From contig JADLFX010000080.1 in assembly GCA_020849665.1 (NCBI GenBank), positions 1-53,973 on the forward strand: a DNA stretch of 53,973 nt, given 5' to 3'. Positions 41,389 to 50,588 of the stretch are shown in pieces (within the stretch, counting starts at the first letter, position 1; each line of letters opens with the position of its first letter). This DNA comes from Planctomycetota bacterium (GTDB taxonomy: Bacteria > Planctomycetota > UBA1135 > UBA2386). Below the pieces are notes generated by a model. It was given only the letters and a program-made list of their open reading frames with translations, made no database searches and was not told the origin of the DNA. Both the position numbers and the translations under genes were made by a program.

Positions 41389-42621
41389 ATGTTCGGAACC
41401 ATCCTGATCGGCGTGCTGGCCATGACCATCATGATCGTGGTCCTGGTCCTCTTGCTGATGTTCTGCGAGACCAAGCTGGTCCGTAAGGGCAAGGTCAAGC
41501 TGCTGATCAACGGCGACGAACAGAAGTCGCCGATGGTCGACGTCGGCAGCAACCTGCTGAAGGCCCTGGCCAACGAGAAGGTGTTCCTGGCCTCCGCCTG
41601 CGGCGGCAAGGGCAGCTGCGCGATGTGCAAGTGCCAGGTCCTGGAGGGCGGCGGCGACCCGCTCCCCTCCGAGATGACCCACCTCACCCGCACCGAGGCC
41701 AAGGAGCACTGGCGCCTCGCCTGCCAGGTGAAGGTGCGCCAGCCGATGAAGATCAAGGTCCCGGACGAGGTGTTCGCCATCAAGAAGTGGACGTGCACCG
41801 TGCGTTCGAACCGCAACGTGGCCACGTTCATCAAGGAGCTGGTGATGGACCTCCCGCCCGGCGAGGTCATCGACTTCCAGTCCGGCGGCTACATCCAGAT
41901 CGACGTGCCGGCGTACCAGAACCTGAAGTTCAAGGACTTCGCGATCGAGCCCGAGTACCGGCCGGACTGGGACAAGTTCAAGCTCTGGGACCTCGTGGCC
42001 AACAACCCCGAGCCGATCTTCCGGGCCTACTCGATGGCCAACCACCCGGCCGAAGGCAACATGGTGATGCTCAACATCCGCATCGCCACGCCGCCGCCGC
42101 GCACCACCGGCATCCCGCCCGGCATCTGCTCCAGCTACGTGTTCGGCCTGAAGCCGGGGGACAAGGTGACGATCTCCGGCCCGTACGGCGAGTTCCACAT
42201 CAAGGACACCAAGCGGGAGATGGTCTACATCGGCGGCGGCGCGGGCATGGCGCCGCTGCGCAGCCACATCTTCCACCTCTTCCACACGCTCAAGACCGAC
42301 CGCAAGGTCACCTACTGGTACGGCGCGCGCAGCAAGCGCGAGATGTTCTACACCGAGGACTTCGAGGCGATCGAGAAGCGCTTCCCCAACTTCAAGTACC
42401 ACGTGGCGCTCTCCGAACCGATGCCGGAGGACAACTGGGCCGGGTTCAAGGGCTTCATCCACCAGGTGGTGTTCGAGAACTACCTGAAGAACCACCCGAA
42501 CGTGGACGAGATCGAGTTCTACCTCTGCGGCCCGCCGATGATGAACACGGCCGTGCAGAAGATGCTGGCCGACCTCGGCGTCGAGCCGGACATGATCGCG
42601 TTCGACGACTTCGGCGGCTGA
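41389..42621 (+). CDS. nqrF: Na+-translocating NADH:quinone reductase subunit F
   Basis: NqrF takes electrons from NADH. It has an N-terminal membrane helix (3-26) and a ferredoxin domain with Cys71, Cys77, Cys80 ([13 protein letters not shown]) and Cys112 for the 2Fe-2S cluster. An FAD-binding domain follows ([13 protein letters not shown]), then an NADH domain ([19 protein letters not shown] and the C-terminal [16 protein letters not shown]). Length 410 agrees with the Vibrio enzyme (about 407), and all cofactor residues appear intact. Reduced FAD feeds the cluster and then the FMNs of NqrB and NqrC. Confidence 0.97.
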   Translation: MFGTILIGVLAMTIMIVVLVLLLMFCETKLVRKGKVKLLINGDEQKSPMVDVGSNLLKALANEKVFLASACGGKGSCAMCKCQVLEGGGDPLPSEMTHLTRTEAKEHWRLACQVKVRQPMKIKVPDEVFAIKKWTCTVRSNRNVATFIKELVMDLPPGEVIDFQSGGYIQIDVPAYQNLKFKDFAIEPEYRPDWDKFKLWDLVANNPEPIFRAYSMANHPAEGNMVMLNIRIATPPPRTTGIPPGICSSYVFGLKPGDKVTISGPYGEFHIKDTKREMVYIGGGAGMAPLRSHIFHLFHTLKTDRKVTYWYGARSKREMFYTEDFEAIEKRFPNFKYHVALSEPMPEDNWAGFKGFIHQVVFENYLKNHPNVDEIEFYLCGPPMMNTAVQKMLADLGVEPDMIAFDDFGG

Positions 42622-42644
42622 GGCCGGGCGGCGGAGTGCAGCCC

Positions 42645-43628
42645 GTGCGAGCAACACTCCGCCTCGGCGTCGCGCTCTGCGCGGGGCTCGCGGCCTGCGG
42701 ACAGCCGGAGCCCGAGCGCATCACCGGCCGGGCGATGGGCTCCACCTACTCCATCAAGTACCTCGGCGGGCGCGATCCCGCCGAGGTGCGCGCGGCGGTG
42801 GAACGCGAGCTGGAGCGCTTCGACCGCGTGTTCAGCACCTACCGCCCGGACAGCGAGATCACGGCGTTCAACCGCCACCGGAGCACCGAGCCGTTCCCCG
42901 CGAGCGAAGAGCTCTCCGGCCTCGTGGCGCGCGCGCTCCGCCTCGCCGAACAGAGCGGCGGCGCCTTCGATCCCACGGTCAAGCCGCTCCTCGACGTGTA
43001 CAACCGCGGGGTCGAGACGGGCGCCGTGGACGAGGCCGCGCTGGCCGCGGCGCGCGCGCGCGTGGGCCACACGCTCCTGCGCGTGGCAGGCACGCGGCTG
43101 ATCAAGGCCAACCCGGACCTGCAGATCGACCCCAACGCGATCGCCGCCGGCGCGGGCGTGGACGCCGTGGCCCGCGTGCTCGCTGGGTTGGGCATCACCC
43201 AGTGCATGATCGAGATCGGTGGCGAGCTCCTGTGTCGCGGCGAGAAGGCGCCCGGCCATCCCTGGACCATCGGCATCGCCGACCCCGAGCGTCCGGGCGA
43301 GATCCAGGCCCGCCTGCAGGTGGCGCTGCGCGATCGCGCCATGGCCACCAGCGGCGACTACCGCAACTTCTTCGAGTCCGGCGGCCGGCGCTGGCACCAC
43401 ATCTTCGACCCGCGCACCGGCCGCAGCGCCGACACCGGGGTGGTGAGCGTGACCGTCACCGCCGAGACCTGCGAGACCGCCGATGCCCTCGGGACGACGT
43501 TCTTCGTCCTGGGCCCGGCCGCGACGCGTGCGTTCCTCGCCAACTGGTCGGGCGAGCGGATCGGCGTCTACTTCCTGCTGGCCAGCCCCGACGGGACGCT
43601 GCGGGCCGAGGAGATCGGCTGGCCGTGA
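42645..43628 (+). CDS. apbE: FAD:protein FMN transferase (ApbE), lipoprotein
   Basis: ApbE transfers FMN from FAD to threonines of NqrB and NqrC. The likely start is GTG 42645 (GTG 42636 is in frame too), giving a 327-residue lipoprotein with lipobox LAAC near residue 16. Motifs include GRAMGSTYSIKY, FSTYRPDSEITAFNR, GGAFDPTVKPLLDVY, IGGELLCRGEKAPGHPWTIG and HHIFDPRTGRSADTG (metal and FAD site), and MATSGDYRN. Its place 23 nt after nqrF fits its job in NQR maturation. Confidence 0.94.
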   Translation: MRATLRLGVALCAGLAACGQPEPERITGRAMGSTYSIKYLGGRDPAEVRAAVERELERFDRVFSTYRPDSEITAFNRHRSTEPFPASEELSGLVARALRLAEQSGGAFDPTVKPLLDVYNRGVETGAVDEAALAAARARVGHTLLRVAGTRLIKANPDLQIDPNAIAAGAGVDAVARVLAGLGITQCMIEIGGELLCRGEKAPGHPWTIGIADPERPGEIQARLQVALRDRAMATSGDYRNFFESGGRRWHHIFDPRTGRSADTGVVSVTVTAETCETADALGTTFFVLGPAATRAFLANWSGERIGVYFLLASPDGTLRAEEIGWP

Positions 43629-43655
43629 GCCTGTGGGCCGCGCCCGACCATCGCA

Positions 43656-44627
43656 ATGCACCGGTTCACGCCCGCGATCCTGGGAGCCACGCTGCTGGCC
43701 ACCGCGCTGACGGGCCAGTCCCTCGGTGAACTGCGCGACGAGATCCGCAGACTCGCGGAGGAATCCCGCTATGCCGTGACCATCGCCACCCTGGGCGACA
43801 TCGCCGTGGACGGCGAACTCTCCGGCGGCTCGCTCGACATCGAGGGCTCTCCGGGCGTCTCCCTCACGTTCTTCAGTCTCCCCTGGCGCAACGAACTCGA
43901 TGCGGAGACGAGCGGAGTCCACCTGCGCATCGAGGGCACGCTGGGGTACAGCACGGCGCGCATCGACATCCCCGACTTCTGGTCGGGACAGCTCCCCGGC
44001 CTCCAAACCCGCGTCACGACCAACTACCGCACCTTCGGCTGCGACGGCGGCGCCGGACCCTCGATCCCGCTCGGCGCCGGCCTGCGCTTGGAGCCACTGG
44101 GTCATGCTGGACTCGCCTACGTCGAGAACGAAACCCGCTACACCGGTCCAGGTGCGGCGCTCACCCGCGCCCTCGCAGACGGGATCCTGTTCAACTGGGA
44201 CGGCGTGTACGCGACCTACGGTGGCTCGATCGCTCTGCGGCGCGCGGAGCTGCCTTGGGGCGAAGTCGTCATGCAGCCCGTGGTCCGCTACGACCTCCGC
44301 GTCACCGAGGGCATCGCCGTGGACGACCCGGCGCTGGATGGAGGCGACACGACCCAGTGGTTCACGGCCCGCTTCGACCTGCGCGGGCCGACCGGGTGGA
44401 GGGTCCTCGACCGGGACCTGACCTGGCACGCCGACCTGGGCTATCGCTGGTGGATCGGCACGGCCGGGGACGTGTTCGGCTTCGACAACTACTTCGAGGT
44501 CGGCGGCGGCCTGAGCTGGGACGCGAAGGACCTCCTGCCCGGAGCCTCCAGCCTGCGGATCGGGGGCGCACTGCTGCTGGCCCACGACGCCTGGGGATGG
44601 TCCCTGGGCGCCAGCGTCGACTTCTGA
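43656..44627 (+). CDS. Probable outer-membrane beta-barrel protein
   Basis: This 323-residue precursor has a signal peptide (MHRFTPAILGATLLATALTG). The mature part has many alternating-pattern beta strands with aromatic girdles (LRIEGTLGYSTARIDIPDFW, GVYATYGGSIALRRAEL, WHADLGYRWWIGTAGDVFGF) and ends in phenylalanine (SLGASVDF), the usual signal for barrel assembly. I recognise no named family. It lies 27 nt after apbE and may be cotranscribed with the nqr operon, then meets a bidirectional hairpin. Confidence 0.65.
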   Translation: MHRFTPAILGATLLATALTGQSLGELRDEIRRLAEESRYAVTIATLGDIAVDGELSGGSLDIEGSPGVSLTFFSLPWRNELDAETSGVHLRIEGTLGYSTARIDIPDFWSGQLPGLQTRVTTNYRTFGCDGGAGPSIPLGAGLRLEPLGHAGLAYVENETRYTGPGAALTRALADGILFNWDGVYATYGGSIALRRAELPWGEVVMQPVVRYDLRVTEGIAVDDPALDGGDTTQWFTARFDLRGPTGWRVLDRDLTWHADLGYRWWIGTAGDVFGFDNYFEVGGGLSWDAKDLLPGASSLRIGGALLLAHDAWGWSLGASVDF

Positions 44628-44633
44628 GCCCCT

Positions 44634-44669
44634 GGCTCCGCGGCCCGGCGCGGGGACGCCGCCGGAGCC
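44634..44669. terminator. Hairpin between convergent genes
   Basis: GGCTCCG (44634-44640) pairs with CGGAGCC (44663-44669), with further inner pairing (GGC/GCC), in the 48 bp between the stops of the beta-barrel gene and the convergent lipoprotein gene. The position suits a bidirectional terminator, though there is no T tract. Confidence 0.5.
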
Positions 44670-44675
44670 CGGCAC

Positions 44676-45398
44676 TCAGCCGCCGCTGCGGGCGGCCGCG
44701 TCCGCGGGTGGCGTCGCGAACACCACTTCGAAGCGCGGCGCGAGGAGCAGCACCAGATCCTGCGGCGACTTCACCTCGGCCTCGGTGACGACGCAGCGCG
44801 CCGCCCGCGCGCCGCTCTTCGCCAGGTTCGCGGAGACGGCACGCACCTCGCCGGGCACCTCCAGCTCGAAGCTCACGCGCAACCCGCGCAGTTGTTCCTT
44901 GCGCCGCGCGAAGAAGCCCAGCTCGCGCTCGTCGGGCACGGCCAGGGCCTTGGCCCGGTCGGCCGCGGCCTCGTGGGCCGCCTTGCCGCGCGGGTAGCAC
45001 ACCAGGGTCTGCGTGCCCGGGGTCGGGCCCGGTCCGAGCTCCCAGGTGGCGGCGCCGCCGGTGAGCGGGCTCTTGCGCAGCCCGTCGAACGAGTCGAAGG
45101 CGACCTCCAGGTCGAGGGACCGGCGCCCGTCGTCACGGTTGCGGCTCTGGTGCCGCACGAGGCGCAGGCCCAGCGCCTCCACCTCGCGCCGCACCGCGGG
45201 CTCCTGGAAGAGCCGCGAGGGGTCGCCGGCCTGCGCACCCGGGGCGAGCTGGCGCAGAGCGCCGAGGACCTCGGGGCCGGCGACCAGGCGCAGCGTCTGG
45301 GTGCCGGAGCCGTCGGGGCGCACGACGACGCGTTGTTCCAGCTCCAGACACGAGGCGAGGCAGAGGGAAGCGGAGAGCAGGGGGAGAAGCTGCCGCAT
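44676..45398 (-). CDS. Lipoprotein of unknown function
   Basis: From ATG 45398 the 240-residue product has a lipoprotein signal peptide with lipobox LASC (Cys about 18). The mature start, LEQRVVVRPDGSGTQTLRLV, resembles DUF3153-like and similar lipoproteins with a beta strand plus DGSG motif. The rest is a mixed alpha/beta domain with a C-terminal VVFATPPADAAARSGG tail. No transmembrane segment follows. It is transcribed toward the nqr operon end and diverges from the HEAT protein gene at 45466. Confidence 0.65.
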   Translation of the reverse strand: MRQLLPLLSASLCLASCLELEQRVVVRPDGSGTQTLRLVAGPEVLGALRQLAPGAQAGDPSRLFQEPAVRREVEALGLRLVRHQSRNRDDGRRSLDLEVAFDSFDGLRKSPLTGGAATWELGPGPTPGTQTLVCYPRGKAAHEAAADRAKALAVPDERELGFFARRKEQLRGLRVSFELEVPGEVRAVSANLAKSGARAARCVVTEAEVKSPQDLVLLLAPRFEVVFATPPADAAARSGG

Positions 45399-45465
45399 GG
45401 GGCCTGGATCGGCCCTTGGCATCGGCCCCCTGAAGCGGCGCCGGCCGGAGGGCATACTTGGACCG

Positions 45466-46266
45466 ATGCCACCCTCCCGCGCGATCGTCCTGGCCCTCCT
45501 GGCCGGAGCGCTCCTTCCCGCCCAGGAAGGCAGCGGCAAGCCGGTCGACGCCGCCGCCTCCCGCCCCGCCTTGCCGCAGCCGGTGGAACCCGTTGCCGTG
45601 CCCGCCGCGAGCGACGCCGCGGCCAAGACCACCCTCGCCGAGGTGCAGAAGATGCTGGCCGGCAGGGCGACCATCGCGCAGCGTCTCGAGGCGGTGCAGA
45701 AGCTCGGCGCCGCCTCGCACAAGAGCTTCGTGCGGCCGCTGCAGAACCTGGTGCGCAACGACCCTGCACTCACCGTGCGCCGCGGTGCGGCCGATGCCCT
45801 GGCCCGGCAGCCGACCAAGGAGACGCGTCCGGTGCTCCTCAATCTGCTGCAGGACGAGAAGGTCGAGCAGGCGCCGGAACTGCTCGCTTCGCTGGTCACG
45901 GCCCTGGGGCACAACGGCTACCAGACCAAGGACTGGGACCTGATCGAGAAGATGTTCGGGCGAGAGTTCGGGCCCACCTACGTGCCCCTGCAGAAGGCGG
46001 TGCTGCACCTCGCGCGCACCAAGAAGGAGAAGCAGGCCGTGCCGCTCCTGCTCCAGCACATCGACGAGCCTGCGCCCGAGAACGTCGACGCCGCCGACAA
46101 CCCGCCAGCCGAGTACTGGGAGCGCCGCTGGAAGGCATGGGCCGTGTGGAAGGGCGAGGTGAAGGACACCCTCTTCGCCATCACCGGCCAGCGCTTCAGC
46201 ACGCGCCAGGAGGCCGTGCTGTGGCTCAGGGCCAACGGTCAGCGCCTGGGGATCCCGGGTGGCTGA
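45466..46266 (+). CDS. Exported HEAT-like repeat protein
   Basis: From ATG 45466 the 266-residue precursor has a signal peptide (MPPSRAIVLALLAGALLPAQ). Residues about 55-180 form HEAT-like helical repeats (IAQRLEAVQKLGAASHKSFV, ALTVRRGAADALARQPTKET). The C-terminus has WERRWKAWAVWKGEVKDTLF. CATACT ends 7 nt before the ATG and could be a -10 box, implying a leaderless message. The stop overlaps the next gene by 8 nt, so a nucleotidyltransferase is coupled to this exported protein. Function unknown. Confidence 0.7.
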   Translation: MPPSRAIVLALLAGALLPAQEGSGKPVDAAASRPALPQPVEPVAVPAASDAAAKTTLAEVQKMLAGRATIAQRLEAVQKLGAASHKSFVRPLQNLVRNDPALTVRRGAADALARQPTKETRPVLLNLLQDEKVEQAPELLASLVTALGHNGYQTKDWDLIEKMFGREFGPTYVPLQKAVLHLARTKKEKQAVPLLLQHIDEPAPENVDAADNPPAEYWERRWKAWAVWKGEVKDTLFAITGQRFSTRQEAVLWLRANGQRLGIPGG

Positions 46267-47587
46267 ATCCACGGGGGCCCGCGCCGAGATCCTTGCCGTG
46301 GCGCCCTGGCTGACGGCCGCGGACCTGGGCACCTGCGTGGTGGGCTCGGCGGCGCTGGCGGAGGCGTGCGCCCGTGCCGGCGTCCCCGGGCCCGCGAGCC
46401 ACGACCTGGACCTGGCCTGGGCCCTCGACCCCGCAGCGGGCGAGGCGCTGTTGCGCGAGCGGGGCGTGTTCGAACCCACCACCGAGGCCAACCGGGCGCG
46501 CGGCACCCTGGCCCTGCGGCTGGGCGCGAAGCGGGTCGAGATCACGAGCTTCCGGGCCGGCGATCCGCGAGCCCCCATGGCCGAGCGGATCGCGGCCGAC
46601 CTGTGCGCCCGCGACATGAGCGTGGGGGCATTGGCGTGGTGGCTGGCGGAGGATCGCATCCTCGACCCGCTGCGCGGTCTGGATCACTGGCGCGAGAAAC
46701 GCATCGTCGCCGCGGGCGACCCGGCCGAACGCATCCGCGAGCACCCCGTGCGCCACCTCCGCTACTACCGCCGCGCGCACGAATGGGGCTTCACCGTCGA
46801 TCCCGCGATCCGCCGCGTGGCTCCCGACCCGCGGGTCCTCGCCCGGATCCCCGGCGAGGCATTGGCCGCGGAGCTGCGCTTCGGCCTCCTGCGCGCGGCC
46901 TCGCCAGGCCGCTTCCTCCTGGAAGTGCACGAGGTCGGACTCCTGCCGCACCTGCTCCCAGAACTCGCCCCTCAGTTCGATGGCCGTCCGGCCGGCCCGA
47001 TCCGCCACCACCCCGAGGTCTCCCAGGCCCAGCACCTCGTCCTGGCCCTGGAGTGGGCCGTGCGCCGCGTGCGCGACCTGCCCGAAGCCGACCGGCTCGC
47101 CGTGCTGCTGGCGGTCCTGGTGCACGACCTGGGCAAGAGCGCCACGACGCCGGCCGAATGGCCCAGCCATCGCGGCCACGAGCGGGAGGGCGTGAAGCTC
47201 CTGCACACCCTCCTCGCGCGCGTGCCGAGCCTCGCCGACACCCAGACCGTGCGGCTCTGCGAGGCCGTATGTGAACTCCACCTCCTGGCCCGCCAGCCCG
47301 AAGCACTCCGCCCCGGCACGCAGGTGGACCTCTACGAGGAGTGGCTGCGCCGCGGCCTGCGCGACGATCTCTTCGCCCTCGCGCTGGGCGCAGACGTCGG
47401 CGGCCGACTCGGCCGCGAGGCCGAGGGCGACGCCCTGGTGGCCCATGTGCGGGCGTTCCTCGCCCGCCTGCGGGCCCGCTGCGAGAGCGTGGACGCGGCG
47501 GCCCTCCGGGCCCAGTGCGGCGACGACCTGCCGCGCTTCCGCGCACTCCTGCACGAGGCCCGCGCCCGCGCCCTCCGCGACGGGTGA
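46259..47587 (+). CDS. CCA-adding-enzyme-like nucleotidyltransferase with HD domain
   Basis: The GTG at 46259 (overlapping the HEAT gene) starts a 442-residue protein. Residues 24-60 have the class II nucleotidyltransferase head CVVGSAALAEA with carboxylates D49 and D51 in HDLDLAW. Then come KRVEITSFR and ARDMSVGALAW (family RRDFTiNAl), REHPVRHLRYYRRAHEWGF (family ED.lR..R) and an HD motif at H289-D290 (VLVHDLGK). This layout is that of CCA-adding or poly(A)-polymerase-like enzymes of the bacterial HD-containing type. Several consensus residues differ (VGS for VGG, ARD for RRD), so activity or specificity may be altered. Confidence 0.75.
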   Translation: MAESTGARAEILAVAPWLTAADLGTCVVGSAALAEACARAGVPGPASHDLDLAWALDPAAGEALLRERGVFEPTTEANRARGTLALRLGAKRVEITSFRAGDPRAPMAERIAADLCARDMSVGALAWWLAEDRILDPLRGLDHWREKRIVAAGDPAERIREHPVRHLRYYRRAHEWGFTVDPAIRRVAPDPRVLARIPGEALAAELRFGLLRAASPGRFLLEVHEVGLLPHLLPELAPQFDGRPAGPIRHHPEVSQAQHLVLALEWAVRRVRDLPEADRLAVLLAVLVHDLGKSATTPAEWPSHRGHEREGVKLLHTLLARVPSLADTQTVRLCEAVCELHLLARQPEALRPGTQVDLYEEWLRRGLRDDLFALALGADVGGRLGREAEGDALVAHVRAFLARLRARCESVDAAALRAQCGDDLPRFRALLHEARARALRDG

Positions 47588-47868
47588 ACCGGGGCGGCCG
47601 GCGGTCGGCCACGACCAACGCCCGTGCCGGTGGCGCCTTCCCAATGCCAGGGGCCGCAATGCGCCTGGCGCGGCGGGTCGCGGCAGACGGATGAGGATGC
47701 TGCGTCAGCCGGTCGGCCTGGTTCCATGGCATCCGGCCACCAGACCCCCTTCGCGGCCCGTGGTCACGCTCGAGTGTCACCCATCTGCGCGGGTTGGACC
47801 GGCACGACCCCCCTCCGGAACGCCTGGAAGGCTGCACGAAGAAGCGCACATGTGCGCGCTGCACGGCT

Positions 47869-48702
47869 CTATCCGACATCCGCCGCCTTTGCACATCCCT
47901 TGCCGGGCTTGATGGCCCGGAACACCTCCCGGCCGGACGGCTCCGCTTCGCCGAATGGCGCTGGCACCGCGCGTGCCTCGAACCCGGCCTCCGCGAGAAG
48001 CTCGAGCCACTCGGCCCGCGCGAACAATCCGAGTACATGCCGGTCCTGCTCCACGCGCACGACACCACTCCCCTCACGCAGCAGGTAGGCGAAATCGACC
48101 GTATAGCATGAATCCGTTGGATCGGGATCCCACGTCCATTCCACGTAGCGCAGGCTCCGGAGCGCACCATCGTGACCACCGTGCTGCGTCGAGGGTCGGA
48201 AGTTCTCGCGAATGTAGTCGGGTGCGAAGAGAGCCACGCCGCCCTCCTTGCAGTGGATGAACGCCGTCTGCATCGCCTGTCGCAAGTCATGCACCGTGCT
48301 CATGTACCCGATCGCGTCCTGGACGAACACGCAATCGAATTGACGACCGAGCCTCACGACCCGCATGTCACCTTCTACGTGCGTGCACTCCGGGTTGAGA
48401 GCTCGGCTCACAGTGAGCATCCCAGGAGCGCGATCGACCAGCGTGACCTCGAACCGCTTCTTGAGGTGGGAGGCGTTGTTCCCCCCTCCAGACCCGAGTT
48501 CGAGGAGCGTGCGTAGCGGGTGGCCGCAGGCCTCGATCAGGACCCGCTGGTAGAACAGCGATGCCTCCTCGTACTCGGCAGGCTGCGACACAAGGGGCCA
48601 CCACGACGCCAGTTCCCCATACAGCCTGGGCTCCGGAGCGCGCCCGTCCCGGTCTCCCCCCTCCCCCCGCCTTTGCGATCGAGCATCCATGTCGTTCGGC
48701 AT
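47869..48702 (-). CDS. SAM-dependent methyltransferase (class I)
   Basis: This protein of about 277 residues (start at ATG 48702; 48735 and 48690 are alternatives) has the Rossmann methyltransferase motifs LLELGSGGGNNASHL (motif I), VTLVDRAPGML (motif II), EGDMRVVRLGRQFDCVFVQD (motifs III/IV) and a later beta strand GGVALFAPDY. It starts with LYGELASWWPLVSQPAEYEE, seen in small-molecule methyltransferases. The substrate is unknown. GC content and codon use are lower than in the core genes to its left, and it marks the beginning of the accessory, all-minus-strand region. Confidence 0.85.
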   Translation of the reverse strand: MPNDMDARSQRRGEGGDRDGRAPEPRLYGELASWWPLVSQPAEYEEASLFYQRVLIEACGHPLRTLLELGSGGGNNASHLKKRFEVTLVDRAPGMLTVSRALNPECTHVEGDMRVVRLGRQFDCVFVQDAIGYMSTVHDLRQAMQTAFIHCKEGGVALFAPDYIRENFRPSTQHGGHDGALRSLRYVEWTWDPDPTDSCYTVDFAYLLREGSGVVRVEQDRHVLGLFARAEWLELLAEAGFEARAVPAPFGEAEPSGREVFRAIKPGKGCAKAADVG

Positions 48703-48972
48703 TCCTGGGACGCCTACCGACCGCGGGTCGACCACTCAGGCGCGGCGTCCGGCGGCCGCCGGTCCGCCACCGACCATACGGCTCCATTCGCTGCCAAGAC
48801 ACATTGGCCAGCAGCGAACCCCCACCTGCCTCGCCACACCCTCGCCACTCCCACCAACCCGGCCGCACGAACATTCCTCTCAGGTGTTTGCACGATGCAC
48901 CTCACACATCCCTGCCGATGTCCGCCAACTCGAACCATCTCTGCATCCCCATATGCCAGATGCCCACCCGGT

Positions 48973-49224
48973 TCATGCGTTCACACCTGGTTCATCCCGC
49001 GACGGCGTCGCGGCTCGCCGAAGCGCGTCCGCTCTCCGCCGTTGTCGAAGGGCCGGCCAATCGGCGAATGCCAGGACCACGAGCCCGAGGGGTCCGCAGA
49101 TGCCGATGCACATGGCAACACCGGTTCCGAATCCTGCACGCGTGGCGATCCGGACCAGGGTGAACAGTCCGAATGCAACCGAAGCGCACCACACGACCAC
49201 CTCGGCCAATTCATCCCAATTCAC
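48973..49224 (-). CDS. Small two-helix membrane protein
   Basis: The GTG at 49224 is preceded by AAAGGAG with a 7-nt spacing, a convincing ribosome-binding site. The 83-residue product (starting VNWDELAEVVVWC) has two hydrophobic stretches, about residues 8-26 and 34-52 (TGVAMCIGICGPLGLVVLAF), and a charged Arg-rich tail. Family unknown. Another frame with an ATG nearby gives an Arg/Pro-rich product and is not preferred. About 270 bp between this gene and the methyltransferase hold nothing I can name. Confidence 0.55.
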   Translation of the reverse strand: MNWDELAEVVVWCASVAFGLFTLVRIATRAGFGTGVAMCIGICGPLGLVVLAFADWPALRQRRRADALRRAATPSRDEPGVNA

Positions 49225-49322
49225 GAGGCTGCTCCTTTCGCTCAACCTCCCACGGTCGGCGCCCACAAGCACACGCCTGCAAAGCGCCCGTGCGTCGCCC
49301 TGCGGCCCCATGCCCTGCGTAG

Positions 49323-50156
49323 CTAGTAGGGAGCTTGGATGCGTTCATACGTCACCGTCCTGGCATCGAAGAGCTGTCGTGTGTCGGCCATGCCGTTCCG
49401 CGCGAGGTGCCCGCTGAAGAGCACTCCCTGGGAAGCCCACACGATCCGCTGGCCGTCCACGTCAGCCCACTCCCACTCGGAGTGGACCGTGCCCTCCTGA
49501 CGACTCTCGTTGTATTTCATGTGTTCATCGAAGTAGCAGCCACGCCCGACAGGGTGGTCAACGGTTTCATGCGCGTACTTGTGCAAAGACCAGTGCTCGT
49601 CGATGCGCCGCGAGAAATGCGCGACTCGGCCGCCTCTGCCATCGGGCCTGCGGTCGTGAAGCGTCCACCCGTCCCGCTGCAACCGCACGTAGTAGACGGC
49701 CGGACACTCATAGCCAGGACCGCGGGGCCAGGGGCATTCGTACTGATGTGCAAGGCCCGGCGCCTCCCAGGTGATTCCACGGGCGCAAGAGCCGCCATTC
49801 AGCCAGAACGTGTCGTTCGTGATGAACAGGCCCCCTCCGTGCCAGCAGTCGCCCTTCGGCCAGAGCCCAAGTACCTTGACATATGGCGCCTTCGACACCG
49901 CTGTCCAGGAACCGAGCATCTCGGACTTCCAGCGACCGTTCATTGCGAAGTAGATGAGGTGCCGGCCGTCAGGAGACAGATCGCAACGGCGCTCATACAT
50001 CCTGCCACGGAGCCACTGGCCCATGTGGAACTCATCCGTCGTACGATCCCAGCCAATGACTGCGACCTGTCGCGAGGGCCCCCTGCGGATCAGGACCGCG
50101 GTCTTGGCATCGCGCGCCAAGATTGCGTGGAGGCGAGGCGGGACTGCTGGCGACAT
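49323..50156 (-). CDS. Conserved-type hypothetical protein (277 aa)
   Basis: The product is soluble, 277 residues, rich in Trp, Tyr, His and Arg. Segments such as RLHAILARDAKTAVLIRRGP, MYERRCDLSPDGRHLIYFAM and LWPKGDCWHGGGLFITND recall a widespread but unnamed bacterial family that I know only as hypothetical proteins. No signal peptide or catalytic motif is obvious; beta-propeller-like strands are likely. The reading frame has codon bias of a real gene and lower GC than core genes. It lies in the minus-strand accessory region. Confidence 0.7.
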   Translation of the reverse strand: MSPAVPPRLHAILARDAKTAVLIRRGPSRQVAVIGWDRTTDEFHMGQWLRGRMYERRCDLSPDGRHLIYFAMNGRWKSEMLGSWTAVSKAPYVKVLGLWPKGDCWHGGGLFITNDTFWLNGGSCARGITWEAPGLAHQYECPWPRGPGYECPAVYYVRLQRDGWTLHDRRPDGRGGRVAHFSRRIDEHWSLHKYAHETVDHPVGRGCYFDEHMKYNESRQEGTVHSEWEWADVDGQRIVWASQGVLFSGHLARNGMADTRQLFDARTVTYERIQAPY

Positions 50157-50588
50157 TGATGCCCAGATGTTGCCGCCGGGCCCCGAGCGGAGTCAAGTGC
50201 GTGGCGCCCTCGGCGTACGGGGGCTGCGCGCCCGCCGGCAAGCGCGGTGCGTCGTTTGGTTCCGGACCGCGGACTCGCGCCACAGTCATGCGACAGCCCG
50301 GTACCCGCGCGTATGCGGCAGACCCGCCAGGGTGGTTACGAAGGGAGCCTTCCCCCGGCTGTCGCCGTCCGGGCACTCGCCCTGGACCGCATCCCGCCCC
50401 ATCAGGATCGGGCCGATCGTCGCTGGTCTTGTGCCGTTGCCGTCGGCCCGGGCGGCGAGTGTGCAGAGGCCACCTTCGGACAGTGCCCCGCTGCGTGCAA
50501 GTGCGCCTGCGACCGCTTCGAGTGCTCTACGATCGCTCCTGGAGCGATCCCGTCATCCGTGGACTGACACCGAGGCGGTGCTCGCTGG
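50157..50588. other. Gene-free stretch in the accessory region
   Basis: I see no credible gene in these 432 bp. One clear element is a 9-bp perfect inverted repeat with a 1-nt centre, GATCGCTCC-T-GGAGCGATC at 50531-50549, about 40 nt downstream of the next minus-strand gene, which could be its terminator. No attC site was found here. Confidence 0.45.

Noticed and set aside
47794..47800. GTTGGAC (GTCCAAC on the minus strand) downstream of the methyltransferase gene
   Set aside because: No matching L boxes or second R box within 150 bp, so not an attC by itself.
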